Virus record (IMG/VR): IMGVR_UViG_3300031565_014867
Location: 17,783 to 81,782 of that record
Reading direction: 5' to 3' (one strand)
Length of the DNA: 64,000 bases
Source of the DNA: a virus
Shown: positions 8,657-15,950 of the stretch, piece by piece
Layout of the letters: every line of letters starts with the position of its first letter
Position numbering within the stretch: position 1 is the first letter of the stretch
Notes under the pieces: model-generated
The model's input: the letters and a program-made list of their open reading frames with translations, nothing else
The model's database searches: none
Told to the model about the DNA's origin: nothing
Made by a program: the position numbers and the translations under genes

Positions 8657-10360
8657 TCACAGGAACGATTTGATGTCCTGGTTGGTCTCTCGTGCCGCTA
8701 CCAGCGGCAGAGCGATCTCGGCATAGGTTCGGGCGTGGGCGAAGTGGTCAGGGCCGGTCGAAACGAACGTCGCCACCACGTTGCCGCCGCTCTTGGCTTG
8801 CTGATCCTTCTTGGTGTCTTTCTTCTCGCGCTCGTAGGTCCGGACCGGCGCTTTCAAGTGCTCTTGGTATTCATGCGACACGTCGCGCGGCAGGATGATC
8901 CGCCGTGGTTGGCGAAACCGGCCGAGCGACGCACTGAGCCAGTTGGTTCGATCGACCGTGGCAAGCGGTGCTCCGTCTTCGTCGTCGGTGATCGAGATTT
9001 CCTTGGCCGTCACACCTCGCCGATAGCGGCACAGCCACACGTAGCCGGGAAACCGCTTGGCAAACCGTCGCGCTTCCATCGGCCACGGATCGGCGTCGAT
9101 CACGCAGGCGAGAACTTGCCACTCCCGCATCAGTTCGTCGAGCCGCTGGTCCCATTCGTCCTCGTAGAACTTGCCTTCCCACAGGACCTTGGCCGTGGCC
9201 ACCGCATTCAGGTCGTGCGTGTACTGGTCGTAGAACCACTCGCAGACCTCGACGTAGCTCCACTTGCCCTGGTCGACGCCCATCGTGATAATCCGCTCGC
9301 CGCCGATCTCCGGTCGGGCATCGTCTTTGGTGTGGTTGCGAACGCACGCCTGCAAATCCTCGTCGGTGACTTTGGCCCCGTCGCCAATGAACGGAAGGCC
9401 GAGCTTCGAGTTGTGGAATTCCTTATTGGCAAGCTCGTCGCCGAAGCCACGAAAATAGGCCACGACCAATTCGCCGGGCGTGACCGTGAAACTGTACAGT
9501 TGGTTGACATGAAACCCGCGAATGTCCGGGTTTGCGTTCTTCGCCGTCGCGTTCCACGTTCCCGTGCCTAGCCAATCGGGTTTCGTCTCGTGAACGAGCT
9601 TGTTCTTGCATTCCTTGCACTTGAGAAACGATTCGTGACATCGCACGTCCGCAACATGCTCGCCGATGATCTCGATGCAATCGGGCCACACGAACTCGGT
9701 CCACCGAGAACAGCAGGGGCACTTGAAGACGAAGTGCTCCTGCGTGCTTGTCATGTACAGCTTGTGGATGCCGTAGTTCGGGATCGTCGGCGTCGAGATT
9801 CCCCAGACGTGCTTGTGGACCTGGCCCGAAAGCCGCTCCAAGGCAAGCCATATCTGCTTCTGATCCATCTCGTCGATTTCGTCCAGGAACAACTCCGAGA
9901 CGGGAATCGACTTGAGATTGCTGTCGCCACGCGAGCCACGAATGTAGAGGGTGTTGGTCCCGGCCTGTTTCAGGTTGACCGTATTCGTATCCGTGAAAAT
10001 CTCGGCCAGCTTCGGACTCAAGGCCAACGCCGTGGCGAACCGTGCCTTGCTGAAATCGCTCGCATTCAGCGAAGTCGGCAAGACATAGAGGACATCGCGC
10101 CGTAGTCTGTCCAACACGTAGAGCGCCCGGTTGATCGCAACTTCCGTTACGCCTGCCTGCGCCGACTTCATCGCGTAGTTGAACGACGCATTGCTGTCGT
10201 GCATCTCGCGGACCCACGGGTGGTAGGTCCACGAATAGGGGCCAGGGAACGGTTCGCCCATCACGCGACGATTCGCCGCCCAACGCGAACAACTCGTCAA
10301 CGACCGGTCGGTCAGGCCGTCCGCGATGGACCGTTTCAATTCGTCGATCAAGTTGCTCAT
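8657..10360 (-). CDS. Terminase large subunit (GpA-like)
   Basis: A 567-residue DNA-packaging ATPase/nuclease. The Walker A position is an unusual KSAQAGVTE (about residue 65), which lacks the canonical GKT lysine, as in the lambda gpA-type deviant P-loop. Walker B is ELFLDEIDEMD. A zinc-binding segment (FKCPCCSRW, then CHESFLKCKECKNK) sits between ATPase and nuclease, also a GpA trait. The RNase H-like nuclease begins with TMGVDQGKW, with further acidic residues at VIDADPWP. It starts at 10360 with no gene directly overlapping. The small subunit is not certain; the proteins at 10635-11132 or 14124-14669 are candidates. Confidence 0.9.
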   Translation of the reverse strand: MSNLIDELKRSIADGLTDRSLTSCSRWAANRRVMGEPFPGPYSWTYHPWVREMHDSNASFNYAMKSAQAGVTEVAINRALYVLDRLRRDVLYVLPTSLNASDFSKARFATALALSPKLAEIFTDTNTVNLKQAGTNTLYIRGSRGDSNLKSIPVSELFLDEIDEMDQKQIWLALERLSGQVHKHVWGISTPTIPNYGIHKLYMTSTQEHFVFKCPCCSRWTEFVWPDCIEIIGEHVADVRCHESFLKCKECKNKLVHETKPDWLGTGTWNATAKNANPDIRGFHVNQLYSFTVTPGELVVAYFRGFGDELANKEFHNSKLGLPFIGDGAKVTDEDLQACVRNHTKDDARPEIGGERIITMGVDQGKWSYVEVCEWFYDQYTHDLNAVATAKVLWEGKFYEDEWDQRLDELMREWQVLACVIDADPWPMEARRFAKRFPGYVWLCRYRRGVTAKEISITDDEDGAPLATVDRTNWLSASLGRFRQPRRIILPRDVSHEYQEHLKAPVRTYEREKKDTKKDQQAKSGGNVVATFVSTGPDHFAHARTYAEIALPLVAARETNQDIKSFL

Positions 10361-10468
10361 TCACCGGCCCCTTGTCGGGAAATCGCACACCCGAGAGGGA
10401 AACGACCAGCAGCAAGGCAGCGATCGACGCTTGGAAGGCTGTTGCGTTCATTCGGGCGCTCTCGTGGC

Positions 10469-10816
10469 TTACGGTTGGGGAACTTCAGGCTTGGGAGCAT
10501 CCGCCTTCTTCTCAGCGGGCTTCTCGATCGGCTTGTCAGCGGGCTTGGGCTTCGGCGGATCGTTCTTCGCTGGGGCTTCGCTTGTGGCCTTCAAGACGAT
10601 CGGCTCGATCCGCATGTCCGGCTCGCCGCAGGCGTTACACAGTTGGGCCGTGACTCCGACCTGGTGCTCGCGCATCCCCTTCGGGATCGCCACTTCCAAC
10701 GTCGAATGGGAATCGTCCAGCGTCGTCGTGGTCTCGCCCTTCGGCGTCTTCACCGTCACGCGGACCAGTGGATGCGTCTGACTCGACGGCAGATTCACTG
10801 TCAACACGTTCTGCAT
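10469..10816 (-). CDS. Hypothetical protein with Pro/Lys/Glu-rich tail
   Basis: A 115-residue protein. Residues 1-80 are compact with beta character (VLTVNLPSSQ, VRVTVKTPKGE) and contain a CNACGEP motif that could hold part of a metal site. The last 35 residues are a repetitive P-A-K-E tail (KPADKPIEKPAEKKAD). It overlaps the 3' 182 bases of the upstream gene in another frame. No family recognised. Confidence 0.55.
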   Translation of the reverse strand: MQNVLTVNLPSSQTHPLVRVTVKTPKGETTTTLDDSHSTLEVAIPKGMREHQVGVTAQLCNACGEPDMRIEPIVLKATSEAPAKNDPPKPKPADKPIEKPAEKKADAPKPEVPQP

Positions 10817-11132
10817 GGTCTTGTTCCTCGGTGGATTGGATGATCTGGTCCAGGTCGTCCCGCAGCATATTGAGTTGCGGAATCGAACAGCCGGGGATGC
10901 CGGTCATCGCGTAGGTTTCCAGCATCCGAAGGTGGGCACCAACTGCCGTACACGCCCGAGCCCAAAGCCCCGCCCCTTGGTCATGCGTGAACTGGTCGGG
11001 CGTCACGACCGGGGCCGCTGCGGAGGACGCTTTCTTCGTCTGCCCGCAACCCGGGCACGGCTCTTTCGTTCGAGCCACGTTCGTCCCCGGCTTGGGGCCG
11101 CGTTGGTTCATCGGATCGTTGCGAACGGCCAT
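10635..11132 (-). CDS. Hypothetical protein, possible terminase small subunit
   Basis: A 165-residue protein. The N-terminal part has a basic QRGPKPGTN stretch, a CPGC motif, then helices (ARACTAVGAHLRMLETYAM, LNMLRDDLDQIIQ). The last 60 residues are low-complexity acidic and overlap the next gene on the same strand by 182 bases, which is unusually long. Only the first 105 residues look folded. Its place two genes before the terminase large subunit makes a small-subunit role possible, but I see no diagnostic motif. Confidence 0.5.
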   Translation of the reverse strand: MAVRNDPMNQRGPKPGTNVARTKEPCPGCGQTKKASSAAAPVVTPDQFTHDQGAGLWARACTAVGAHLRMLETYAMTGIPGCSIPQLNMLRDDLDQIIQSTEEQDHAERVDSESAVESDASTGPRDGEDAEGRDHDDAGRFPFDVGSGDPEGDARAPGRSHGPTV

Positions 11133-11147
11133 TGGGGCCTCCGTGAG

Positions 11148-11522
11148 TTAGAACAGGCGAAGGATGAAGCGGAGGATTTTGATGAGCAGAAGGATGCTCT
11201 CAGTCCGCTCCACTTCCTCACCGTCTTTCAGGACGATGTAGGTCGGCAGTCGCCGGACCCGGTACTTCCGCACCAAGTCGGGCCGGGCGTCGTAGTCGAT
11301 CTCGATCACCTCGACGCCTTGTCGCCGCAGGTCGGCCAGTTTGGGTTTGTCCTGCTGGCACGCCTGGCACCAGTCGACCGTGAAGGCCAAGACCTGGTGC
11401 GTGGTCTGTGGCGTGGGGGTCGGACGCGAGCGGTCCGGTGTCTTCAGTGAGGGGGAAGGCGTTTGCACTTCGCACCCACAGAAGAGCACCAGGACCGTCG
11501 CAGTGAGAAGAAACCGACGCAT
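11148..11522 (-). CDS. Exported thioredoxin-fold lipoprotein
   Basis: A 124-residue protein with an N-terminal export signal ending in a lipobox-like LVLFCGC, a Pro/Thr-rich linker, then a thioredoxin fold with the redox motif WCQAC and a cis-proline loop LPTYIVLKDGE. It would act outside the cytoplasmic membrane as a disulfide reductase or isomerase. A phage carrying an exported thioredoxin is unusual. Neighbouring genes also encode signal peptides. The stop lies 1 base past the ATG of the downstream gene's partner at 11522, consistent with one operon. Confidence 0.8.
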   Translation of the reverse strand: MRRFLLTATVLVLFCGCEVQTPSPSLKTPDRSRPTPTPQTTHQVLAFTVDWCQACQQDKPKLADLRRQGVEVIEIDYDARPDLVRKYRVRRLPTYIVLKDGEEVERTESILLLIKILRFILRLF

Positions 11523-11938
11523 CAGACCACCGCCGGCGTCAAGGGGGAGGGACTCGCGGGCTGCGGCGTGGCGGGCTTGTCGAACTCCGCCAACTTGGCG
11601 GCAACGTAGGTCCGGCCTTCCTTGCTTCGGAGCTTCGCTTCCAAGACACGCTCGAAGACGTGCTGGAATTCCTTGACGACGTGCTCCTCGCCGCTGAGGA
11701 ACAACCGCGACAGATCGCCGATCTTGTGGGCCATGCCCGAATAATCCCCGACGCTGTAGTCGACCAGGAATTCGGGCGTCTTCTCCAGACCGTAGCTTTT
11801 CAGCACGGCGGCCAACTTGGCGGCACCGCGCCGACGATCCTCAATCTCCGTGTCCTTCTGGAAGAGCCACTTCGCGCCGAGGAAAGTCACGAGCGGGAGC
11901 AAGACCAGGATGGCGATGCTGGAAGGGGTGAGTACCAT
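11522..11938 (-). CDS. N-terminally membrane-anchored helical protein
   Basis: A 138-residue protein from ATG 11938. It starts with one clear transmembrane helix (IAILVLLPLVTFLGAKWLF), followed by a charged helical domain and a Pro-rich tail. The longer frame to 12223 would add 95 Arg/Pro-rich residues that read as out-of-frame sequence of the upstream gene. Function is unknown; a lysis or envelope-associated role is possible from context. Confidence 0.65.
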   Translation of the reverse strand: MVLTPSSIAILVLLPLVTFLGAKWLFQKDTEIEDRRRGAAKLAAVLKSYGLEKTPEFLVDYSVGDYSGMAHKIGDLSRLFLSGEEHVVKEFQHVFERVLEAKLRSKEGRTYVAAKLAEFDKPATPQPASPSPLTPAVV

Positions 11939-12003
11939 TTGTGTACCTCGTTGTGAAAAGGTGGTTGTCGAAGAGAACGGGACTAGACGAGACGTTGCCG
12001 AGC

Positions 12004-12675
12004 CTACTTGCTGCCCGAGGGGTAGTAGGTCTCTTTCCACTTGGCGACCAGGCCGGCACCCGCGCCGAGCACGCCCAGGCCAACGAGCGCCCACCAGGGC
12101 GGCAGGCCCGACGTCGGTTCGGGGGCCACGTCGGGCGGTCCCGTATGGTCCAACGGCTGCGGGGCCGGGTCCGGCTGAGGCTGGGGCTCCGGCTGGGGTT
12201 GCGGTTGAGGCTGCGGGCAACACCGGCGTCGGCGGAACAGTTCAGTTCGGATCGCCTGATCCAAGGCGTCGGCCGACATGGGGATATCCTGGCCGCACAC
12301 TTGGTATTGCACTTTCCCATCGGCCGACTGAATCCGGACGCACGGCACTTGTCGCGTGCTCTTCGCATAGCGGTCGCGGAAAATCGCCGTGGTCGTGGCG
12401 ATCGGATGGAAATGTGTCTGGGCCTTCAGGTGTTTCAGGCTCGGGTGCGAATCGAACCAACCCTTGACGGTCTGATACCTCGCATCGCACGGGTTGCCGA
12501 CCACGCTGATGTGCCACTTGCCCTGATCGGCGGGCAGGTCGATCACACGCTCTTCGGCGTGCAGAACGCCGTAGGCCGCATCGGCCTTCAACTCGTCAGC
12601 GGAATCGTCCGCCCAACAAGGGCAGGCTGTGGCGACAATCGCCAACAGCATCAGGGAACACAAAACTCGGATCAT
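12004..12675 (-). CDS. Exported protein with thioredoxin-like core, PQ repeats and C-terminal membrane anchor
   Basis: A 223-residue protein from ATG 12675 (ATGA overlap with the gene upstream). It has a signal peptide (LMLLAIVATACPCWADD), then a core with thioredoxin-like order (KWHISVVGNPC, RQVPCVRIQSADGKVQYQV, where VPC occupies the cis-proline position). A (PQ)n/(PE) linker of about 30 residues and a final hydrophobic helix (WWALVGLGVLGAGAGLV) follow. The layout is a periplasmic domain tethered at both ends. The fold call is inference from strand order; no CxxC active site is present. Confidence 0.65.
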   Translation of the reverse strand: MIRVLCSLMLLAIVATACPCWADDSADELKADAAYGVLHAEERVIDLPADQGKWHISVVGNPCDARYQTVKGWFDSHPSLKHLKAQTHFHPIATTTAIFRDRYAKSTRQVPCVRIQSADGKVQYQVCGQDIPMSADALDQAIRTELFRRRRCCPQPQPQPQPEPQPQPDPAPQPLDHTGPPDVAPEPTSGLPPWWALVGLGVLGAGAGLVAKWKETYYPSGSK

Positions 12676-13271
12676 CGGTCCCTCCAATACGGTAAGGGTG
12701 GAGCGGGAGAATACACGGGCGTTGTCGCCCACGAATTGCTGTTGAACCATTCAGCGAGGAACGTCTTGCGCGGAACCCACTTGATCTGGCGGGGATCGTT
12801 GTTGTCGAGGATGCCGGCCCACTGGTCGTCGAAGTGGACCAGACAAACCATGTGCCGGCCGCCGAGAACCGTCACGCCGCAGCCTCGCCGGGTTGAGCAC
12901 GCCCATTCAAGAAAACCCACGTCATCGCCGCCGACCGTGTACGCGAAGCGGACGCCTTCTCGCTCCATCTTGTCGGCCAGACCGGCCGCCCATTCACCGT
13001 TGCCGTAGGTCCGCCGCCAGTAGTCGGCCATCGCGTTGCGGCCCTGCCATCGGAACAGCGAGATCATCGAGGCGTGGACGCACGAGCCCTCACCCTCGTT
13101 GCCTCGCCAGTTGGCCTGACGCAAGGCGACCGGCAGGTTGACGGTCGGGTATTCGATCGGCGTGGTCGGGGCCGGGCGATTGTCTACCGGCTCGTTGTCG
13201 AGACGGAGTTCGATACCGTCGCAACCCGCGACCGCGGCCAAGAGCAATGCGATGACGGACAGTCGCTTCAT
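12672..13271 (-). CDS. Lipoprotein with C39/papain-like cysteine peptidase fold
   Basis: A 199-residue lipoprotein (lipobox AVAGC) from ATG 13271. The mature part shows a papain-fold order of catalytic candidates: GEGSCVHASM (Cys), GRHMVCLVHFDD (His) and ILDNNDPRQI (Asn/Asp). C39-like peptidases use this Cys-His-Asp order. It is overlapped by ATGA on both sides. It could cut envelope proteins or cell-wall crosslinks; substrate unknown. Confidence 0.7.
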   Translation of the reverse strand: MKRLSVIALLLAAVAGCDGIELRLDNEPVDNRPAPTTPIEYPTVNLPVALRQANWRGNEGEGSCVHASMISLFRWQGRNAMADYWRRTYGNGEWAAGLADKMEREGVRFAYTVGGDDVGFLEWACSTRRGCGVTVLGGRHMVCLVHFDDQWAGILDNNDPRQIKWVPRKTFLAEWFNSNSWATTPVYSPAPPLPYWRDR

Positions 13272-13864
13272 TTGAGCCTCCAGGGTTTCAGCAGGATTCC
13301 TCGTCGCCGCTCCGTCCGAACCAATCGGTTTGGGCTCCAACGGCCAGCGTGGTCGGTGCGGAAAACGCCGACACGGGCGTGCGCCGCTGCGCAATACTCG
13401 GAGCAAAACAAACTCGAAAGGTCTTGCCGGCGGAGTTTCGATTCGAGCCACGACCATCCGATCCCGCCTGCTCGGAAAGCGCCAATCGCGTCATAGTCCT
13501 TGCCGATGTACTCCAGCAGGAACGCACTGAGCCGCTTGCTCTCAAACGGATACAGCGGTCGGTAGAGCGGGTAATGCCACACCTTGCCGCCATACGCTTG
13601 CACACACTCGTCGAGCCGGTGAGCCTGTGTGCCCCAGACCGGCTTTCTTTGAATCGCGCACGACAGTTCTGAGAGCGATGTCGATTCAAACAGCAGCAGT
13701 TCGCCGTCGTGCTCGCCGACGATGCCGACGTGGCTCAAACTCCAGAACGGGATGCCATACGTCGCCAGGTTGATCCCGACGCTCAGCCAGCTATCGCCGC
13801 TGAAACCGATGATCTCACCGGCTTTCGGCGTGGGCCGAGGCTTCTTGGATAGAGAGAGGATCAT
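13268..13864 (-). CDS. NlpC/P60-superfamily (YiiX-like) cysteine hydrolase
   Basis: A 198-residue protein from ATG 13864. It has the permuted papain-like YiiX/YebB pattern: GEIIGFSGDSWLS at the start, LSHVGIVGEHDGE supplying the histidine, and LFCSEYCAAAH supplying the catalytic cysteine. Members act on amide or ester bonds of peptidoglycan peptides or lipids. With the neighbouring peptidase-like lipoprotein it may form the phage lysis or wall-penetration set. The upstream in-frame extension to 13960 is Pro/Arg-rich and unsupported. Confidence 0.7.
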   Translation of the reverse strand: MILSLSKKPRPTPKAGEIIGFSGDSWLSVGINLATYGIPFWSLSHVGIVGEHDGELLLFESTSLSELSCAIQRKPVWGTQAHRLDECVQAYGGKVWHYPLYRPLYPFESKRLSAFLLEYIGKDYDAIGAFRAGGIGWSWLESKLRRQDLSSLFCSEYCAAAHARVGVFRTDHAGRWSPNRLVRTERRRGILLKPWRLK

Positions 13865-14037
13865 GGGCGCGTGTCCGAACGGACGCTTGGTGGGCGAATA
13901 ACCCGCCGGGGCCGAGCTGCGCTTCGGCAAGTCCGGCGGGGAATGGATGGAGCCCGACAAACGGATTCGCTGCCGGACTACCCGATCGGCGCGTTTGATG
14001 GCCGCACCGGGTTTTGTAAGAAGGTGGGAGGAGGGCA

Positions 14038-14083
14038 GAAAAAGCTAGGTGGGAGGCCCGATGGGCTGGTAGGTCCATCGGGC
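14038..14083 (-). terminator. Stem-loop with downstream T tract, possible leftward terminator
   Basis: A perfect 9-bp stem (GCCCGATGG at 14056-14064 with CCATCGGGC at 14075-14083) with a 10-base loop. On the minus strand it is followed 12 bases later by a run of five T. It sits between the gene at 14124-14669 and the peptidase genes, so it may attenuate rather than end the late transcript. Confidence 0.5.
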
Positions 14084-14123
14084 AAACCCGGCTTTGGCGA
14101 GGTGAGCCGTGCCGGGGGAGTCG

Positions 14124-14669
14124 TCAGTCAGTGTCAGCCGACGTGGTGCCGGCTGCGACGATCGCCTCAACGATTCGATGGTTGATGCGATCGACGATCG
14201 CCTCGTAGTCGTCGATTCCTTCGAGTTCTTCAACGATGACTTGGGAAATGGACTGGCCCAGCGCCAGCACGGTCGGCTTCGAGAGGAGGGCACCGAGGTT
14301 CTGCTCGATGGAGTGCGCCGACTTGACAAGCCGCTCCACGGTCAGCAGGGCCGTATTGATCGGCCCGAAGGCCGCAATCAGGTCGCCGTCGTTCTTGACC
14401 TTGTTGAACCGTTCCTCGATCAACATCCGGGCCAACGCGATCTCGTCCCTGAGCGACTTGATCTGCTCGTGCTCCGACAACTGGGCCAGTCGCATCCGAT
14501 GCTGCGCCTTCGTCAGAAGGTACAGTCGCTTATCCTGCACCGCTTCCTTGTCCCGGCCCCCGTGGACGCGGCACCGATCGCAGCCGGGCTCGGCCACGTT
14601 CAAGCACTGCCCTTCGGGAGCAGCGCCCGTGCATCGTCTCGGGTCAGCCGGGTCTTTGACGCGGTGCAT
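14124..14669 (-). CDS. Zinc-motif phage protein, possible terminase small subunit or DNA-binding protein
   Basis: A 181-residue protein from ATG 14669. The N-terminus has a Cys/His cluster (RRCTGAAPEGQCLN, then GCDRCRVHGG) like the short zinc knuckles seen in phage packaging and HNH-associated proteins. The rest is all-helical (LAQLSEHEQIKSLRDEIALA, TALLTVERLVKSAHSIEQNL). It is the first gene after the 46-nt promoter-like element at 14701 and so leads the late operon. The longer frame to 14801 would cross that element and is rejected. Confidence 0.6.
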   Translation of the reverse strand: MHRVKDPADPRRCTGAAPEGQCLNVAEPGCDRCRVHGGRDKEAVQDKRLYLLTKAQHRMRLAQLSEHEQIKSLRDEIALARMLIEERFNKVKNDGDLIAAFGPINTALLTVERLVKSAHSIEQNLGALLSKPTVLALGQSISQVIVEELEGIDDYEAIVDRINHRIVEAIVAAGTTSADTD

Positions 14670-14700
14670 ATTGTGTCTCGTTTGGTTCCGAACGAAAGCC

Positions 14701-14746
14701 TCTACTAAAGTAAAGTGATTTGAAGGGGGGTTTGTTTCAAGAATCT
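14701..14746 (-). promoter_or_regulatory. 46-nt conserved element, copy A (late operon)
   Basis: Read on the minus strand toward the gene at 14669, it contains TTGAAACA, a run of six C, then AATCACTTTACTTTAGTAGA. The same layout with identical length recurs at 39161-39206 and 39314-39359. In all three the TTTACTTTAGTAGA end faces the nearby start codon (31 nt here). This suggests a promoter class or operator controlling three operons. Confidence 0.75.
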
Positions 14747-14862
14747 GAAGATTATCGCTGATTCGCGGCGATTCGCGGAGACTCCACGGAGAAGCACGCA
14801 AGAAGAGAAACTGCCGCGTCGGAAGTCCAACGCGGCAGCGCGATGAAGGTGCGAACTACGAG

Positions 14863-15576
14863 CTACGAAGCCCGAAGCAGAACACGGCGGACGGCTGCCC
14901 GCGTGAACGGTTTCTTTGCCGTGGTGCGGTGGCCTTGCTCGTTGAGCCACTCGGCGATCTGTTGGAACGACTCGCCGGACACGCGCCGATCGCGGATCGC
15001 CGGCACGAGGAAGTCGTAGGCTTCTCGTGCTCGCTTGGATCGCTTCTCGGCGGCCACCTGTGTTGCCTTCGCTTGCCCTTTCGCCCGAAGGTGTTCCCGA
15101 TCCTGCCAATGATCGCAACGGGCTGAACCGAGCCGCACGCCACGGGCTTTGGCCGCTTTCAAGGCTGCCTTGGTCCGCGCACTGATGCGTTGGGCTTCGT
15201 CTTCGGCGACGGCTGCCAGGATGTGGATGGTCAGTCGATTGGCGTTTGGGTTGTCGCAGGCGACGAAGTCGACGCCGCTGTTCATCAGCCCGGCTGTAAA
15301 ATGGACGTTGCGTGCCAGCCGATCCAACTTGGCAATAACGAGCGTGGCCCCCGAGAGCTTGGCGTGGGCGATCGCCTTGGCCAGTTCGGGTCGATCCGCG
15401 CGCTTGCCGGTTTCGACCTCGGTGTACTCGGCGAGAATCTCGCCATCGTTCCGACTGGCGAAACTCCATACTTCCGCTTGTTGGGCTTCCAGGCCGAGTC
15501 CGCTGCGGCCTTGCTTCCTGGTACTGACCCGGTAGTACGGGATGATCTCCTGTTTGCTCTTCTGTTGCGTTACCAT
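14863..15576 (-). CDS. Serine recombinase (resolvase/invertase family)
   Basis: A 237-residue small serine recombinase. The catalytic serine motif is YYRVSTRKQGRSGLGLEAQ near the N-terminus, and the conserved arginine region is LVIAKLDRLARN. The E-helix (EDEAQRISARTKAALKAAKA) and a short helical DNA-binding C-terminus (FQQIAEWLNEQGHRT, FTRAAVRRVLLRAS) follow. ATG 15576 is chosen because GAGG stands six bases upstream. It lies between the late operon and the signalling cassette and is transcribed away from the cassette. It could resolve multimers or have brought in the adjacent cargo. Confidence 0.9.
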   Translation of the reverse strand: MVTQQKSKQEIIPYYRVSTRKQGRSGLGLEAQQAEVWSFASRNDGEILAEYTEVETGKRADRPELAKAIAHAKLSGATLVIAKLDRLARNVHFTAGLMNSGVDFVACDNPNANRLTIHILAAVAEDEAQRISARTKAALKAAKARGVRLGSARCDHWQDREHLRAKGQAKATQVAAEKRSKRAREAYDFLVPAIRDRRVSGESFQQIAEWLNEQGHRTTAKKPFTRAAVRRVLLRAS

Positions 15577-15950
15577 TTGTTCCTCGCGATGCGTCGTCAA
15601 GATGGTCCGTTTCCTTCAGCTTGCTCGATCCTCGGCTGAAGTCAAGTCGACATTATCAGGGCGAACGCTCGCTCAGAACTGCGCACCGCCTCACTGGTTC
15701 CCGAAGACGAGAGAATTCGGCGATGACGGAGCAGGACACTGAGTCATGCAGCCAGATTGGGGGGGGCTTGAGGCCGCAAGGTCGCGAGATTGAGGACGGT
15801 GGTGAGTGGACCTGGTGGTCTCGCCCAGACAATGCCGCGGATGTACGAGAGCGCCGGCATCGGTTATCATTTCGGGGTCCAAATGTCGTTGCTTCGTTTC
15901 AAGGAATTGCACCCCAGCTTGGGGGGCCATAGGTTCATGGGCGCATTCCG
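15577..15950. other. Divergent intergenic region between recombinase and signalling cassette
   Basis: A 374-base region without a convincing gene; short frames here are Pro/Arg-rich noise. It holds a 7-bp inverted repeat (CTTCAGC at 15614-15620, GCTGAAG at 15635-15641) next to the recombinase start. A small CCCCA-GCT-TGGGG hairpin (about 15911-15924) lies 30 bases before the ATG of the large cassette gene. Either could be an operator for the divergent promoters. Confidence 0.4.

Noticed and set aside
9423-10451. 342-codon minus-strand frame with a hydrophobic N-terminus
   Set aside because: It lies in another frame of the terminase gene. Only about 90 bases before the terminase are free, so a signal-peptide-like start is probably chance.
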